Source: CBDAPX01 sp965198725
GTDB lineage: Bacteria > Pseudomonadota > Alphaproteobacteria > Rhodobacterales > Rhodobacteraceae
Direction: 5' to 3'
Assembly: GCA_965198725.1 (NCBI GenBank)
Contig: CBDAPX010000001.1
Location: 2,108,001-2,172,000, forward strand
Length of the DNA stretch: 64,000 nt
Numbering within the stretch: position 1 is the first letter of the stretch; every line of letters begins with the position of its first letter. The notes beneath the pieces were generated by a model. It was not told the origin of the DNA and did no database searches. It saw only the letters and a program-made list of their open reading frames with translations. The position numbers and the translations under genes were made by a program. Below, in pieces: positions 31,782-39,821 of this stretch.

Positions 31782-32855
31782 TTACGGGGCATCCTGCGGA
31801 ACGGTTGACGTAGATGCAACCCGTGCCGCAACTTTTTCCGAAAAGCCGGTTTGTGCCAGTTGGAATGCGAGTTTCACGGCGGCCGAAACACCGGTCGCAT
31901 CCGCACTTCCGTGAGATTTCACCACGGTTCCGTTCAAGCCCAAAAAGACGCCGCCATTCACACGGCGAGGATCGATTCGCTTTTTCAAGCGTTGCAGCGA
32001 GGTAATGGCCAACACCGAAGCCAGGCGCGACAGGGGGGAGAACCGAAAGGCCTGTCGCAACAGATCACCGATCAGGCTGGCCGTGCCTTCACCCGTTTTC
32101 AGCGCGACATTGCCGGTAAAGCCGTCCGTGACGATCACGTCTGCAACATCGCCTGGAATATCCCCGCCTTCCACAAAGCCCACAAAGTCGAAGTTCGATG
32201 TTTCAGCGAAATCGCCGATCAGTTCATGCGCTTGTTTCAGTTCTTGGCGCCCTTTGTGTTCTTCGGTGCCAACATTCAACAGTCCGACACGCGGGCGGGG
32301 TAATCCCAGCCCGTTGCGCGCGTAAGAGGCGCCCATCAAGGCAAATTGCAGAAGGTCCTTGGCATCGGCGCGGATATCCGCGCCAACATCGAGCATGACG
32401 TTGAAGCCTTGCGGATTTCGAGACGGCCAGAGAATCGCAATGGCGGGTCGGTTAACGCCCGGCAATTTGCGCAAACGGATCATGCTGAGCGCCATCAGCG
32501 CACCCGTATTCCCGCAAGATACAGCGACAGTTGCTTCGCCCAACCGTACAGATTCGAGGGCTGACCACATCGATGTGCCCTTGCCATGGCGCATAACATG
32601 GCTCGGTTTGTCGTCCATTGTGACAACGTCGCTGACATCGCGGAATTCTACGCGGTCCGACAGTTTCCGACGTTCAACCAGCGGACGCAGGGTTTTTTCG
32701 GGCCCGTGCAGGATGAAACCGATATCCGGATTCTTGCGCGCAGATTTAGAAATACCGGCGACAACTGCCGCCGGTCCAGAATCGCTGCCCATAGCGTCGA
32801 TCGAAATAATAATGCGCCTGTCGCGAGAGGCAGTGTTTGTGTTTGTTGCCGTCAT
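31782..32855 (-). CDS. plsX: Phosphate acyltransferase
   Basis: The 357-residue protein begins IIISIDAMGSDSGPAAVVAGI (around 15-35), the typical PlsX start, and contains VGLLNVGTEEHKG and TDGFTGNVALKTGEG. PlsX makes acyl-phosphate from acyl-ACP for phospholipid synthesis. It lies between rpmF and fabH, the normal rpmF-plsX-fabH order. Confidence 0.96.
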   Translation of the reverse strand: MTATNTNTASRDRRIIISIDAMGSDSGPAAVVAGISKSARKNPDIGFILHGPEKTLRPLVERRKLSDRVEFRDVSDVVTMDDKPSHVMRHGKGTSMWSALESVRLGEATVAVSCGNTGALMALSMIRLRKLPGVNRPAIAILWPSRNPQGFNVMLDVGADIRADAKDLLQFALMGASYARNGLGLPRPRVGLLNVGTEEHKGRQELKQAHELIGDFAETSNFDFVGFVEGGDIPGDVADVIVTDGFTGNVALKTGEGTASLIGDLLRQAFRFSPLSRLASVLAITSLQRLKKRIDPRRVNGGVFLGLNGTVVKSHGSADATGVSAAVKLAFQLAQTGFSEKVAARVASTSTVPQDAP

Positions 32856-32877
32856 GCGACCGGAAATACGCGGTAAA

Positions 32878-33084
32878 TTAAGCCGCGTCTTCTTCCAGAT
32901 CGATTTCGTCGGTCATCGCGATGATTTCTTTGTCATCATAGTGACCGCACGCACCACAGACGTGGTGAGGACGCTTCAGTTCGCCGCAATTCGGGCATTC
33001 GTTCGGATTTGCAGCAACCAGAGCGTCGTGCGCGCGACGGTTGTTGCGGCGCGATTTGGATACTTTGTTCTGTTGGACAGCCAT
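32878..33084 (-). CDS. rpmF: 50S ribosomal protein L32
   Basis: The 68-residue protein has the L32 N-terminus MAVQQNKVSKSRRNNRRAH and a four-cysteine zinc ribbon (C30, C33, C43, C46), so it is the zinc-binding form. It leads the rpmF-plsX-fabH cluster, with the yceD gene 180 bp upstream. Confidence 0.97.
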   Translation of the reverse strand: MAVQQNKVSKSRRNNRRAHDALVAANPNECPNCGELKRPHHVCGACGHYDDKEIIAMTDEIDLEEDAA

Positions 33085-33265
33085 GTCTCAACCTTTGTCT
33101 TTGCTGTGGCCGTGCCGGTCTGTCCGGATGCGGCGGGTTAACTCTTGTTCCGTGCGGTGAGACGAGCCTTTAGGCCGTGGCCAAGCGCATGTCCAACCCT
33201 ATTTCGGTGAAGGCGCGAAAATACGGTGAAATTCGAAATTGGCAAGCGCTTTTTGCGGGACGCTG

Positions 33266-33802
33266 CTATTCCTTTTTATCAAGCGCATCCCTTAAGCCTG
33301 CCAAGCCGGCAAAAGGACGGGCATTTTCGTCCCGCATGGCGGTTTTGCCCGGTTCTGTGAACACCGCTTCGCCCAAATCCGCGTCGTCTTTCCGGGGGTA
33401 CAGCGGCAAGGCCAGGGCCAAAGCCTCTTCCATGATTTCGGCCACATCGATTTCGTCACCCAGATGTTCCAGCGTTTCATCCTCTGGCATTTCAACTTCT
33501 TCGGCATCTGGTTCTGGCAAGTCGGCCAGAAAATGACGACTGACATCCGTCTCGATCCGCGTTGTCACAGGATCAAGCGACACGACACAAGGTTGAACAA
33601 CTGTTGCCCCCAGACGCGCCGTCAGCATCCAGTCTTTTTTTCCACGCGCCTGCAGCGATCCTGCAAACCTGACTTTGCGTAATCCGGAAAGATCAAGCTC
33701 ACGGATCAGCCTCTGCAGATGATCTGCATCGGGGCTCAATTCGAATTCCGTCGGGCGGTTTTGTGGAAGATCGGCAACCCGGAAAGCCGTAATGTCATTC
33801 AT
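33266..33802 (-). CDS. YceD/DUF177-family protein
   Basis: The 178-residue protein has the DUF177 pattern VQPCVVSLDPVTTRIETDVSRHFL (about 70-93), where bacterial relatives have a C-x-R-C-L zinc-like motif; here only one cysteine remains. An acidic stretch (PEPDAEEVEMPEDE) and a helix follow. The family is always found upstream of rpmF and has been linked to 23S rRNA accumulation. The conserved position supports the call. Confidence 0.9.
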   Translation of the reverse strand: MNDITAFRVADLPQNRPTEFELSPDADHLQRLIRELDLSGLRKVRFAGSLQARGKKDWMLTARLGATVVQPCVVSLDPVTTRIETDVSRHFLADLPEPDAEEVEMPEDETLEHLGDEIDVAEIMEEALALALPLYPRKDDADLGEAVFTEPGKTAMRDENARPFAGLAGLRDALDKKE

Positions 33803-33888
33803 GTGACGTGCTTTCGTTTCTTGAACAGCAGGCGTTCCTTATGTAATCGGATGAGAAGTCAAGCAAGGCCAAAGGCAAAAGGACAGTC

Positions 33889-34353
33889 ATGTCGGGGACG
33901 ATTTCGCAGGGGAGACGCGCTGTAACACTTGTTGTTGCCATGGCTGCGATTGTTCTGTCCGGCTGTGTCGCGACATATCGTAACCACGGTTACGTGCCCC
34001 CTGATGAAGAGTTGGCAGAGATCGTTGTTGGCGTTGATACGCGCGACACCGTTGCAGAGACCGTTGGCCCCCCATCCTCGGCCGGGCTTTTGAACGAAAG
34101 TGGCTTTTATTATGTGGCCAGCCGCGTGCGTAACTATGGGCTGTTGGAACCCAAAGTCGTCGAACGCCGGCTTGTGGCGATCAGCTTTGACAGCTCGGGC
34201 GTTGTGCGCAACATCGAGGAATTCGGGTTCGAGCAAGGCCGCGTCATTACCTTGGAACGCCGGATCACAGAAACGGCGGTTCTGGATGAAACCTTCTTGC
34301 GGCAACTTCTTGGCAACCTGGGCAATTTCAACCCCGGCCAGTTCATCGAGTAA
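33889..34353 (+). CDS. bamE: Outer membrane protein assembly factor BamE-like lipoprotein
   Basis: The 154-residue product has a lipoprotein signal with lipobox LSGC (C26) and a SmpA/OmlA domain (about 45-130: VVGVDTRDTVAETVGPPSSAG ... FYYVASRV). BamE stabilises the BAM complex that inserts outer-membrane proteins. It has extra residues after the domain (ITETAVLDETFLRQLLGN), common in this order. It is divergent from yceD. Confidence 0.92.
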   Translation: MSGTISQGRRAVTLVVAMAAIVLSGCVATYRNHGYVPPDEELAEIVVGVDTRDTVAETVGPPSSAGLLNESGFYYVASRVRNYGLLEPKVVERRLVAISFDSSGVVRNIEEFGFEQGRVITLERRITETAVLDETFLRQLLGNLGNFNPGQFIE

Positions 34354-34422
34354 CGCGTCACGGCCATGTCATATCATCCGTGATAGGTAACCCGAAAAAC
34401 CATCGCGCGTATGAGGACGGGC

Positions 34423-35169
34423 ATGTTGAAACGACCGAAATCCGCGGCACTGGCAAAAGGTCGGTATCAGGCGACACTTTCAGAAACGGAGCAGGACATC
34501 GCACACGCGCAAGCGCTGCGCTCCTTATGCTTTCGGACACAGGACATAGACAGGGACGATTTTGACCCGTTTTGCGTTCACATCCTGATCAGGGACACGA
34601 AGTGCCAGTCGTTGGTCTGTTGTTTCAGGATGCTTATCCTCGAAAACGGTGCTGCGCTTGATCAGTGCTATTCTGCCCAGTTTTATGATCTGGGTGGCTT
34701 GCGGGATTTCGAAGGTCGCATGGTCGAACTGGGGCGGTTTTGCATCCATCCCGATTGGAAGGACCCGGATATTCTGCGGGTGGCCTGGGGCGCCATGACC
34801 CGGTTTGTGGACGACAATCGGATCGAGATGCTGTTTGGCTGTTCGTCCTTTGCGGGAACCGAGACCGAGGAATACCTAGACGCTTTTGCGATGCTAAAGC
34901 ATCGCCATATTGCGCCAAAACGCTGGCTGCCGCGGGTCAAGGCACCGCATGTGTTTAAATTCGCCGCGCGTCTGCGTCGCAAACCGGATGCCAAAAAGGC
35001 CATGTTGCGGATGCCCCCCTTGTTGAAGACCTACCTGCTGATGGGCGGTTGGGTCAGTGATCATGCGGTGGTCGATCGCCAAATGAACACGTTGCATGTG
35101 TTTACCGGGGTCGAAATCGGGGCCATTCCGCCCGCTCGCAAACGGTTACTGCGGGCGGTGGCCGGGTGA
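34423..35169 (+). CDS. olsB: L-ornithine N-alpha-acyltransferase (lyso-ornithine lipid synthase)
   Basis: The 248-residue protein is an OlsB-type GNAT-fold acyltransferase. Features are RSLCFRTQDIDRDDFDPFCVH (about 33-53), MVELGRFCIHPDW (about 99-111) and LFGCSSFAGTE. OlsB links 3-hydroxyacyl-ACP to ornithine, the first step of ornithine-lipid synthesis. An ATG at 34411 is possible, but GAGG 7 bp before 34423 favours the latter. The usual partner gene olsA is not beside it. Confidence 0.88.
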   Translation: MLKRPKSAALAKGRYQATLSETEQDIAHAQALRSLCFRTQDIDRDDFDPFCVHILIRDTKCQSLVCCFRMLILENGAALDQCYSAQFYDLGGLRDFEGRMVELGRFCIHPDWKDPDILRVAWGAMTRFVDDNRIEMLFGCSSFAGTETEEYLDAFAMLKHRHIAPKRWLPRVKAPHVFKFAARLRRKPDAKKAMLRMPPLLKTYLLMGGWVSDHAVVDRQMNTLHVFTGVEIGAIPPARKRLLRAVAG

Positions 35170-35171
35170 AT

Positions 35172-35197
35172 TTGAGTATTTGAAAAGAGAAGAAGCA
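35172..35197 (+). repeat. Short dispersed motif, copy 2 (after olsB)
   Basis: TTGAGTATTTGAAAAGAGAAGAAGC lies immediately after the olsB stop, sharing the GTATTTT...AAGAAGC core with copies at 620 and 37064. It is non-coding. I recall similar motifs as abundant intergenic repeats in Roseobacter genomes, but could not check that. Confidence 0.5.
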
Positions 35198-35239
35198 GGG
35201 GGCGTTGACCTGCGAGGGCTCGCGGGATAGCTCGCGGTT

Positions 35240-37045
35240 ATGGCGCGTGTACCTCTTTTACAGATGTCGAATATTTCGCTGACCTTTGGTGGCGATCCTG
35301 TGTTTTCCGAACTTGATCTGATGGTCCAGCCCGGGGACCGTGTGGCCTTGGTGGGGCGGAACGGGTCGGGGAAATCCACGCTGATGAAGGTCATGGCCGG
35401 ACTGGTCGAGCCTGATGCAGGCCAGATCGTCGTTCCGCCGGGCAAATCGGTCGGATACATGGAGCAGGACCCGACAATGGCCGGGTTTGCGACCTTGGGG
35501 GATTACGCCGCAAGCGGGTTGGAACCTGGCGAGCTCTACAAGGTCGAGCGTGCGGGCGAGGGGTTGAAATTTGATCCGGAGCGGTCCGTTGCCACAGCTT
35601 CGGGTGGGGAACGGCGGCGAGCGGCCTTGGCCAAGCTGATGGCGGAAGCACCCGATTTGATGCTCTTGGATGAACCGACAAACCATTTGGACATTGAAGC
35701 AATTGCCTGGCTGGAGCGGGAATTGGGCGCGTCGCGCGCGGCCTTCGTGTTGATCAGCCATGACCGGGCGTTCTTGCGGGCTTTGACGCGGGCCACGCTG
35801 TGGATCGATCGCGGTGCGGTGCGGCGGCAAGAGAAGGGGTTTGAGGCGTTTGAAGCCTGGCGTGATCAGGTTTGGGAAGAAGAAGACGTGGCGCGCCACA
35901 AGCTTGATCGCAAGATCAAGGCAGAAGCGCGGTGGGCCGTCGAAGGGATCAGCGCACGGCGCAAGCGCAACCAAGGGCGGGTGCGCGCCTTGCAGGATTT
36001 GCGCAAAGAGCGGTCCGCCCAGATTCGGCGGCAAGGTACGGCAGACCTCGTGCTGGACGCCGGTCCGAAATCCGGTCGCAAGGTGATAGAAGCGGAATGG
36101 GTCGCCAAGGCCTATGACGGCAAGCCGATCGTCCGTGACCTGACGCTGAAGGTGCAGCGCGGGGATCGCGTGGCTTTTGTCGGGCCGAACGGGGTGGGCA
36201 AGACCACGGTTTTGAAGCTGCTCCTGGGGCAGATTGCGGCAGATGCGGGGCATGTGCGCCTTGGCACCAATTTAGAGATTGCAGTGTTTGATCAGGCGCG
36301 CGCCCAGTTGGATCCGGATATGAGCCTGTGGGATTCCCTGACAGGAGATCCGGAGATGCGAGTGTCTGGTAAAGCAGATCAGGTTCTGGTGCGGGGGCAG
36401 CCCAAGCATGTGGTGGGCTATCTCAAGGAGTTCCTGTTTGACGAACGGCAAGCGCGGGCACCGGTGCGGTCGTTGTCGGGGGGCGAGAAGGCGCGTCTGT
36501 TGTTGGCCAAGCTGATGGCGAAACCGGCCAATCTGTTGGTTCTTGACGAGCCGACCAATGATCTGGACGTGGAAACCCTGGATCTGCTTCAGGAATTGCT
36601 GGATGAGTTCGACGGAACGGTTCTTTTGGTAAGCCACGATCGGGATTTTCTGGATCGCGTGGCCACAACAACAGTTGCCATGGAAGGCAATGGCCGGGCG
36701 GTTGTTTATGCAGGCGGGTGGAGTGACTATCGGGCGCAACGGGGCGAAGATGATCCTGAAACTGTTGTGAAAGCCAAGGTTTCCAAGCCGAAGATAAAGC
36801 AGGAATCTGCGCCGAAATCCGGGTTATCCTTTACCGAAAAGCACCGGTTGGACGCTTTGCCGGACGAGATTGCACGGCTGGAGGCCGAGATTTCAAAACT
36901 GGAAGCGTTGATGGCGGATCCCGAGCTTTACACCCGGGAGCCGGTCAAGTTTCAAAAGGCAACAGAGGCATTGGTTCAGCGTCAGAAGGCGTTGGCGGAC
37001 GCCGAGGATGAGTGGTTGTTGCTGGAAGAGAAAGCCTCTGCCTAA
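35240..37045 (+). CDS. ABC-F family ATPase (Uup-like)
   Basis: The 601-residue protein has two ATP-binding cassettes and no membrane segments, the ABC-F layout. Walker A motifs are GRNGSGKST (39-47) and GPNGVGKTT (about 314-322). The signature motifs are ASGGERRR (about 119) and LSGGEKAR (about 413). Both Walker B sites read LDEPTN. A charged coiled coil forms the C-terminal ~80 residues, as in Uup. Such proteins act on the ribosome or on DNA. In-frame GCG alanine-rich linkers are normal. It is probably not in an operon with olsB. Confidence 0.92.
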   Translation: MARVPLLQMSNISLTFGGDPVFSELDLMVQPGDRVALVGRNGSGKSTLMKVMAGLVEPDAGQIVVPPGKSVGYMEQDPTMAGFATLGDYAASGLEPGELYKVERAGEGLKFDPERSVATASGGERRRAALAKLMAEAPDLMLLDEPTNHLDIEAIAWLERELGASRAAFVLISHDRAFLRALTRATLWIDRGAVRRQEKGFEAFEAWRDQVWEEEDVARHKLDRKIKAEARWAVEGISARRKRNQGRVRALQDLRKERSAQIRRQGTADLVLDAGPKSGRKVIEAEWVAKAYDGKPIVRDLTLKVQRGDRVAFVGPNGVGKTTVLKLLLGQIAADAGHVRLGTNLEIAVFDQARAQLDPDMSLWDSLTGDPEMRVSGKADQVLVRGQPKHVVGYLKEFLFDERQARAPVRSLSGGEKARLLLAKLMAKPANLLVLDEPTNDLDVETLDLLQELLDEFDGTVLLVSHDRDFLDRVATTTVAMEGNGRAVVYAGGWSDYRAQRGEDDPETVVKAKVSKPKIKQESAPKSGLSFTEKHRLDALPDEIARLEAEISKLEALMADPELYTREPVKFQKATEALVQRQKALADAEDEWLLLEEKASA

Positions 37046-37063
37046 GCGGTTGGAAAGCTTTTT

Positions 37064-37087
37064 TGAGTATTTTTAAAGAGAAGAAGC
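37064..37087 (+). repeat. Short dispersed motif, copy 3 (after the ABC-F gene)
   Basis: TTGAGTATTTTTAAAGAGAAGAAGC sits 19 bp after the ABC-F stop and holds the TAA stop of the convergent gene on the minus strand. It is nearly identical to the copy after olsB (35172). Confidence 0.5.
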
Positions 37088-37678
37088 GGACGGATGAACC
37101 TGTGGGCGGTATCCGTTGTGCAGTGCGGTACAGGTCGTGGGTGGGGTCAAGACCGTGACCGTGCCGTTTGGACGGGGTTTGGGGGGGGGGCCATATCCAT
37201 TGGGATTGTAAGGCAGGAGGGCGTCCTGCCATAAGAGACCGGGGCCATCTGCGGTCAAGATCATCGCGCCGTCGGGCAGTGTCGCAATGTCGGTTTCGTG
37301 GCGGCGTTGTTCAAAACGGCGCGGGATGGAACGTTCCGCGTGCAGGATTGTATCAAGCCCGGTGATGTTTTCCGACCAGTCCAAAGCCTGTTTGAAAAGA
37401 TTGAAATCGGCGCGTCGGCATTCGCCGCATGGTCGATGGCCGGCGGCCAATGCGACTGTTTCATCGAGAAAGAACAGCTCGGTATAGGCGCCCGGTTGCA
37501 TCAGTTTGCGGCGGCGGTTTTTGAAAGACAGCACGCACGTCACCCAGGCCTTGTGCCGCCAGCGTGCGTTGGTCAGGCCGTTTTCATCATGAAGAATGCC
37601 ACGATTGCCCATGAAGAGGCCGCGATCCGGGATGGCACGGATGGTTCCGTCCGGTTGAACGCGGTTTTGCAGTGGCAT
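37073..37678 (-). CDS. Hypothetical protein with a HRPCGEC motif
   Basis: The 201-residue protein begins PDGTIRAIPDRGLFMGNRGILHDENG, has ELFFLDETVALAAGHRPCGECRRADF (about 67-92; H81, C84, C87), and a proline-rich end. The H-x-x-C-x-x-C group looks like a metal- or haem-type site, but a third ligand is not obvious. I recall similar uncharacterised proteins widespread in Proteobacteria. It overlaps the upstream SDR gene by one base (TGATG), so the two are co-expressed. Confidence 0.8.
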   Translation of the reverse strand: MPLQNRVQPDGTIRAIPDRGLFMGNRGILHDENGLTNARWRHKAWVTCVLSFKNRRRKLMQPGAYTELFFLDETVALAAGHRPCGECRRADFNLFKQALDWSENITGLDTILHAERSIPRRFEQRRHETDIATLPDGAMILTADGPGLLWQDALLPYNPNGYGPPPKPRPNGTVTVLTPPTTCTALHNGYRPQVHPSASSL

Positions 37679-38433
37679 CAGCGCATCCTGAGCGCGCCGT
37701 CGAGGCGGATGACGTCCCCGTTGAGGTAGCCCATTTCCACAATGAAGCCCGCAGTGCGCGCATATTCGGCAGGATCGCCGAGGCGTGCCGGGTTGGGAAC
37801 ATCTGCGGCCAGTTGCGCGCGCACCTCTTCGGGCAGACCCATCAGCATCGGCGTCAGAAAGATGCCGGGGACGATGGCCATGACACGAATGCCGACCGAT
37901 GCAAGATCACGCGCCATGGGCAGGGTCATCCCCACAACACCCCCCTTCGAAGCGGCATAAGCGGCCTGACCTTTTTGCCCGTCAAAGGCAGCGACAGAGG
38001 CTGTGTGGATGATCACGCCACGTGCGCCGTCCGGTTCGGGAGCGTTTTGCTGCATCACGGCAGCGGCGAGGCGCGAGACGTTAAAGCTGCCAACCAGATT
38101 GATGTCGATGGTGCGTTGAAACGCGTCCAGCGGGTGGGGGCCATCGCGTCCCACGGTTTTGATACCATAGGCAATCCCGGCGCAGTTCACAGCGGCGGAT
38201 ATGCCGCCCATTCGTTCGACAGCAAGATCAACGGCGGCTTCAACCGAGGTTTCGTCGGTGACATCGGTTTCGGCAAAATGCCCGCCGATCTCTGCCGCGA
38301 CAGCTGTGCCGCGTTCGGCGTCCCGGTCGAGGATGGTGACCTGGGCCCCTTGGGCCGCGAAATGGCGGGCAGTGGCCTCGCCCAGACCAGATGCACCGCC
38401 GGTGACGATCGCCTTGGTTGCTGACAGTTCCAT
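37678..38433 (-). CDS. SDR-family dehydrogenase (3-hydroxyacyl-CoA type)
   Basis: The 251-residue protein has the short-chain dehydrogenase NAD site TGGASGLG (11-18), the NCAG motif (83-86), and the catalytic S146, Y159 and K163. The wider sequence resembles type II 3-hydroxyacyl-CoA dehydrogenase (HSD17B10-like), with TASVAAFDGQKGQAAYAASKGG. It would oxidise a 3-hydroxyacyl-CoA. The ATG at 38433 gives the usual MELSATKAIVTGG. A strong palindrome just upstream suggests repressor control. Confidence 0.9.
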   Translation of the reverse strand: MELSATKAIVTGGASGLGEATARHFAAQGAQVTILDRDAERGTAVAAEIGGHFAETDVTDETSVEAAVDLAVERMGGISAAVNCAGIAYGIKTVGRDGPHPLDAFQRTIDINLVGSFNVSRLAAAVMQQNAPEPDGARGVIIHTASVAAFDGQKGQAAYAASKGGVVGMTLPMARDLASVGIRVMAIVPGIFLTPMLMGLPEEVRAQLAADVPNPARLGDPAEYARTAGFIVEMGYLNGDVIRLDGALRMR

Positions 38434-38447
38434 AATCGCGCCTCCCA

Positions 38448-38481
38448 CATGATGATCTGAACACTCGTTCAGTTCATCATG
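38448..38481 (-). promoter_or_regulatory. TetR-type operator palindrome upstream of the SDR gene
   Basis: CATGATGATCTGAAC (38448-38462) and GTTCAGTTCATCATG (38467-38481) form a 15-bp inverted repeat with one mismatch and a 4-bp ACTC centre. The core TGAAC-ACTC-GTTCA is typical of operators bound by TetR-type regulators. It ends 14 bp before the SDR start, so a bound protein would block the promoter. It may also end transcription of tyrS. Confidence 0.65.
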
Positions 38482-38504
38482 CAGGGCGGATCGCGATCCG
38501 TCAA

Positions 38505-39758
38505 TCAGTCAGCCAGCTGAACCAGAGCATGGCGTTTCTTGCCGGCGCTCAGTTTGATCGGCGACGACAGCGCACCTGCATCGATCATAAGGCCCGCATC
38601 CGTCAGCGGGGCGTCGTCCAGCTTGGCCCCGTTTTCAGCAATCAGACGCTTGGCTTCTTTGCCAGATTTGGCAAGGCCCGCCTTGACGATCAGTTGCACG
38701 ATCGAAATGCCGTCGCCCAGGTCCGCCGCGCTTAGTGACAAGGTCGGCAGGTCGTCACCAATGCCGCCCTTTTCAAAAACCTCTCGCGCGGTGGCTTCGG
38801 CGGCTGCAGCCGCCTCTGCGCCGTGCAACAAGGTGGTGACCTCATTGGCCAAAATGATCTTGGCGGCGTTGATCTCTGATCCTTCAAGCGCGCCCAGGCG
38901 GTCGCATTCCTCGACCGGCAGTTCGGTGAATATTTTCAAGAACTTGCCGGTATCTGCGTCTGTGGTGTTGCGCCAGAATTGCCAGAACTCATAGGCGCTG
39001 AGCATGTCGCCATTCAACCAGACAGCACCACCTTGGGATTTGCCCATCTTGCGCCCGTCTGATGTGGTCAAAAGCGGTGTCGTCAGGCCATAGATTTCCT
39101 GATCCAACACGCGCCGTGTCAGGTCGATCCCGTTGACAATATTGCCCCATTGGTCAGAGCCGCCCATCTGCAGCAAACAGCCATAGCGGCGGTTCAATTC
39201 CAGAAAGTCATAGGCCTGCAGGATCATGTAGTTGAATTCGAGGAACGACAGCGATTGCTCGCGGTCCAACCGCGACTTCACGCTTTCAAAGGACAGCATG
39301 CGGTTGACCGAAAAATGCCGGCCAATGTCACGCAGGAAGTCGAGGTAGTTCAGAGTGTCGAGCCATTCAGCGTTGTTGAGCATGATCGCATCGCTCGGAC
39401 CATCGCCGTAGGACAGGTATTTCGCGAAAACCTGTTTCATTCCGTTGATATTGGCATCAATCTGTTCAGGGCCGAGCAGGGGGCGTTCGTCAGAGCGGAA
39501 CGAGGGGTCGCCGACCTTGGTTGTACCACCGCCCATCAGGGTGATCGGTTTATGCCCGGTTTTTTGCAACCAACGCAGGACCATGATGTTCATCAAATGG
39601 CCAACATGCAGCGACTGCGCCGTTGCATCATAACCGATATAAGCCGGGACCGTGCCGGCGATGAGCGCATCGTCCAGCCCCTGATAATCGGTGCAATCCG
39701 CGAGAAAACCGCGTTGCATCATCACTGCGATGAAATCCGACTTGGGATGGTAGGTCAT
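38505..39758 (-). CDS. tyrS: Tyrosyl-tRNA synthetase
   Basis: The 417-residue class I synthetase has HVGH (51-54), the tyrosine-binding loop with GGSDQWGNIVNG (about 198-209), and KMGKS in place of KMSKS (about 235). A C-terminal S4 domain (about 350-415: KAGLAKSGKEAKRLI) binds tRNA. It charges tRNA-Tyr. It is divergent from anmK with 63 bp between. Confidence 0.96.
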   Translation of the reverse strand: MTYHPKSDFIAVMMQRGFLADCTDYQGLDDALIAGTVPAYIGYDATAQSLHVGHLMNIMVLRWLQKTGHKPITLMGGGTTKVGDPSFRSDERPLLGPEQIDANINGMKQVFAKYLSYGDGPSDAIMLNNAEWLDTLNYLDFLRDIGRHFSVNRMLSFESVKSRLDREQSLSFLEFNYMILQAYDFLELNRRYGCLLQMGGSDQWGNIVNGIDLTRRVLDQEIYGLTTPLLTTSDGRKMGKSQGGAVWLNGDMLSAYEFWQFWRNTTDADTGKFLKIFTELPVEECDRLGALEGSEINAAKIILANEVTTLLHGAEAAAAAEATAREVFEKGGIGDDLPTLSLSAADLGDGISIVQLIVKAGLAKSGKEAKRLIAENGAKLDDAPLTDAGLMIDAGALSSPIKLSAGKKRHALVQLAD

Positions 39759-39821
39759 GTCTTGCCTCGGCTTTGATTTGCGAGGCAGTGTATAGGCGGC
39801 AGAAGAACAAAGGAAAAGGCC

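Noticed and set aside
35258..36253. 331-codon minus-strand frame within the ABC-F gene
   Set aside because: Opposite the ATP-binding cassettes of a well-conserved protein; a shadow.
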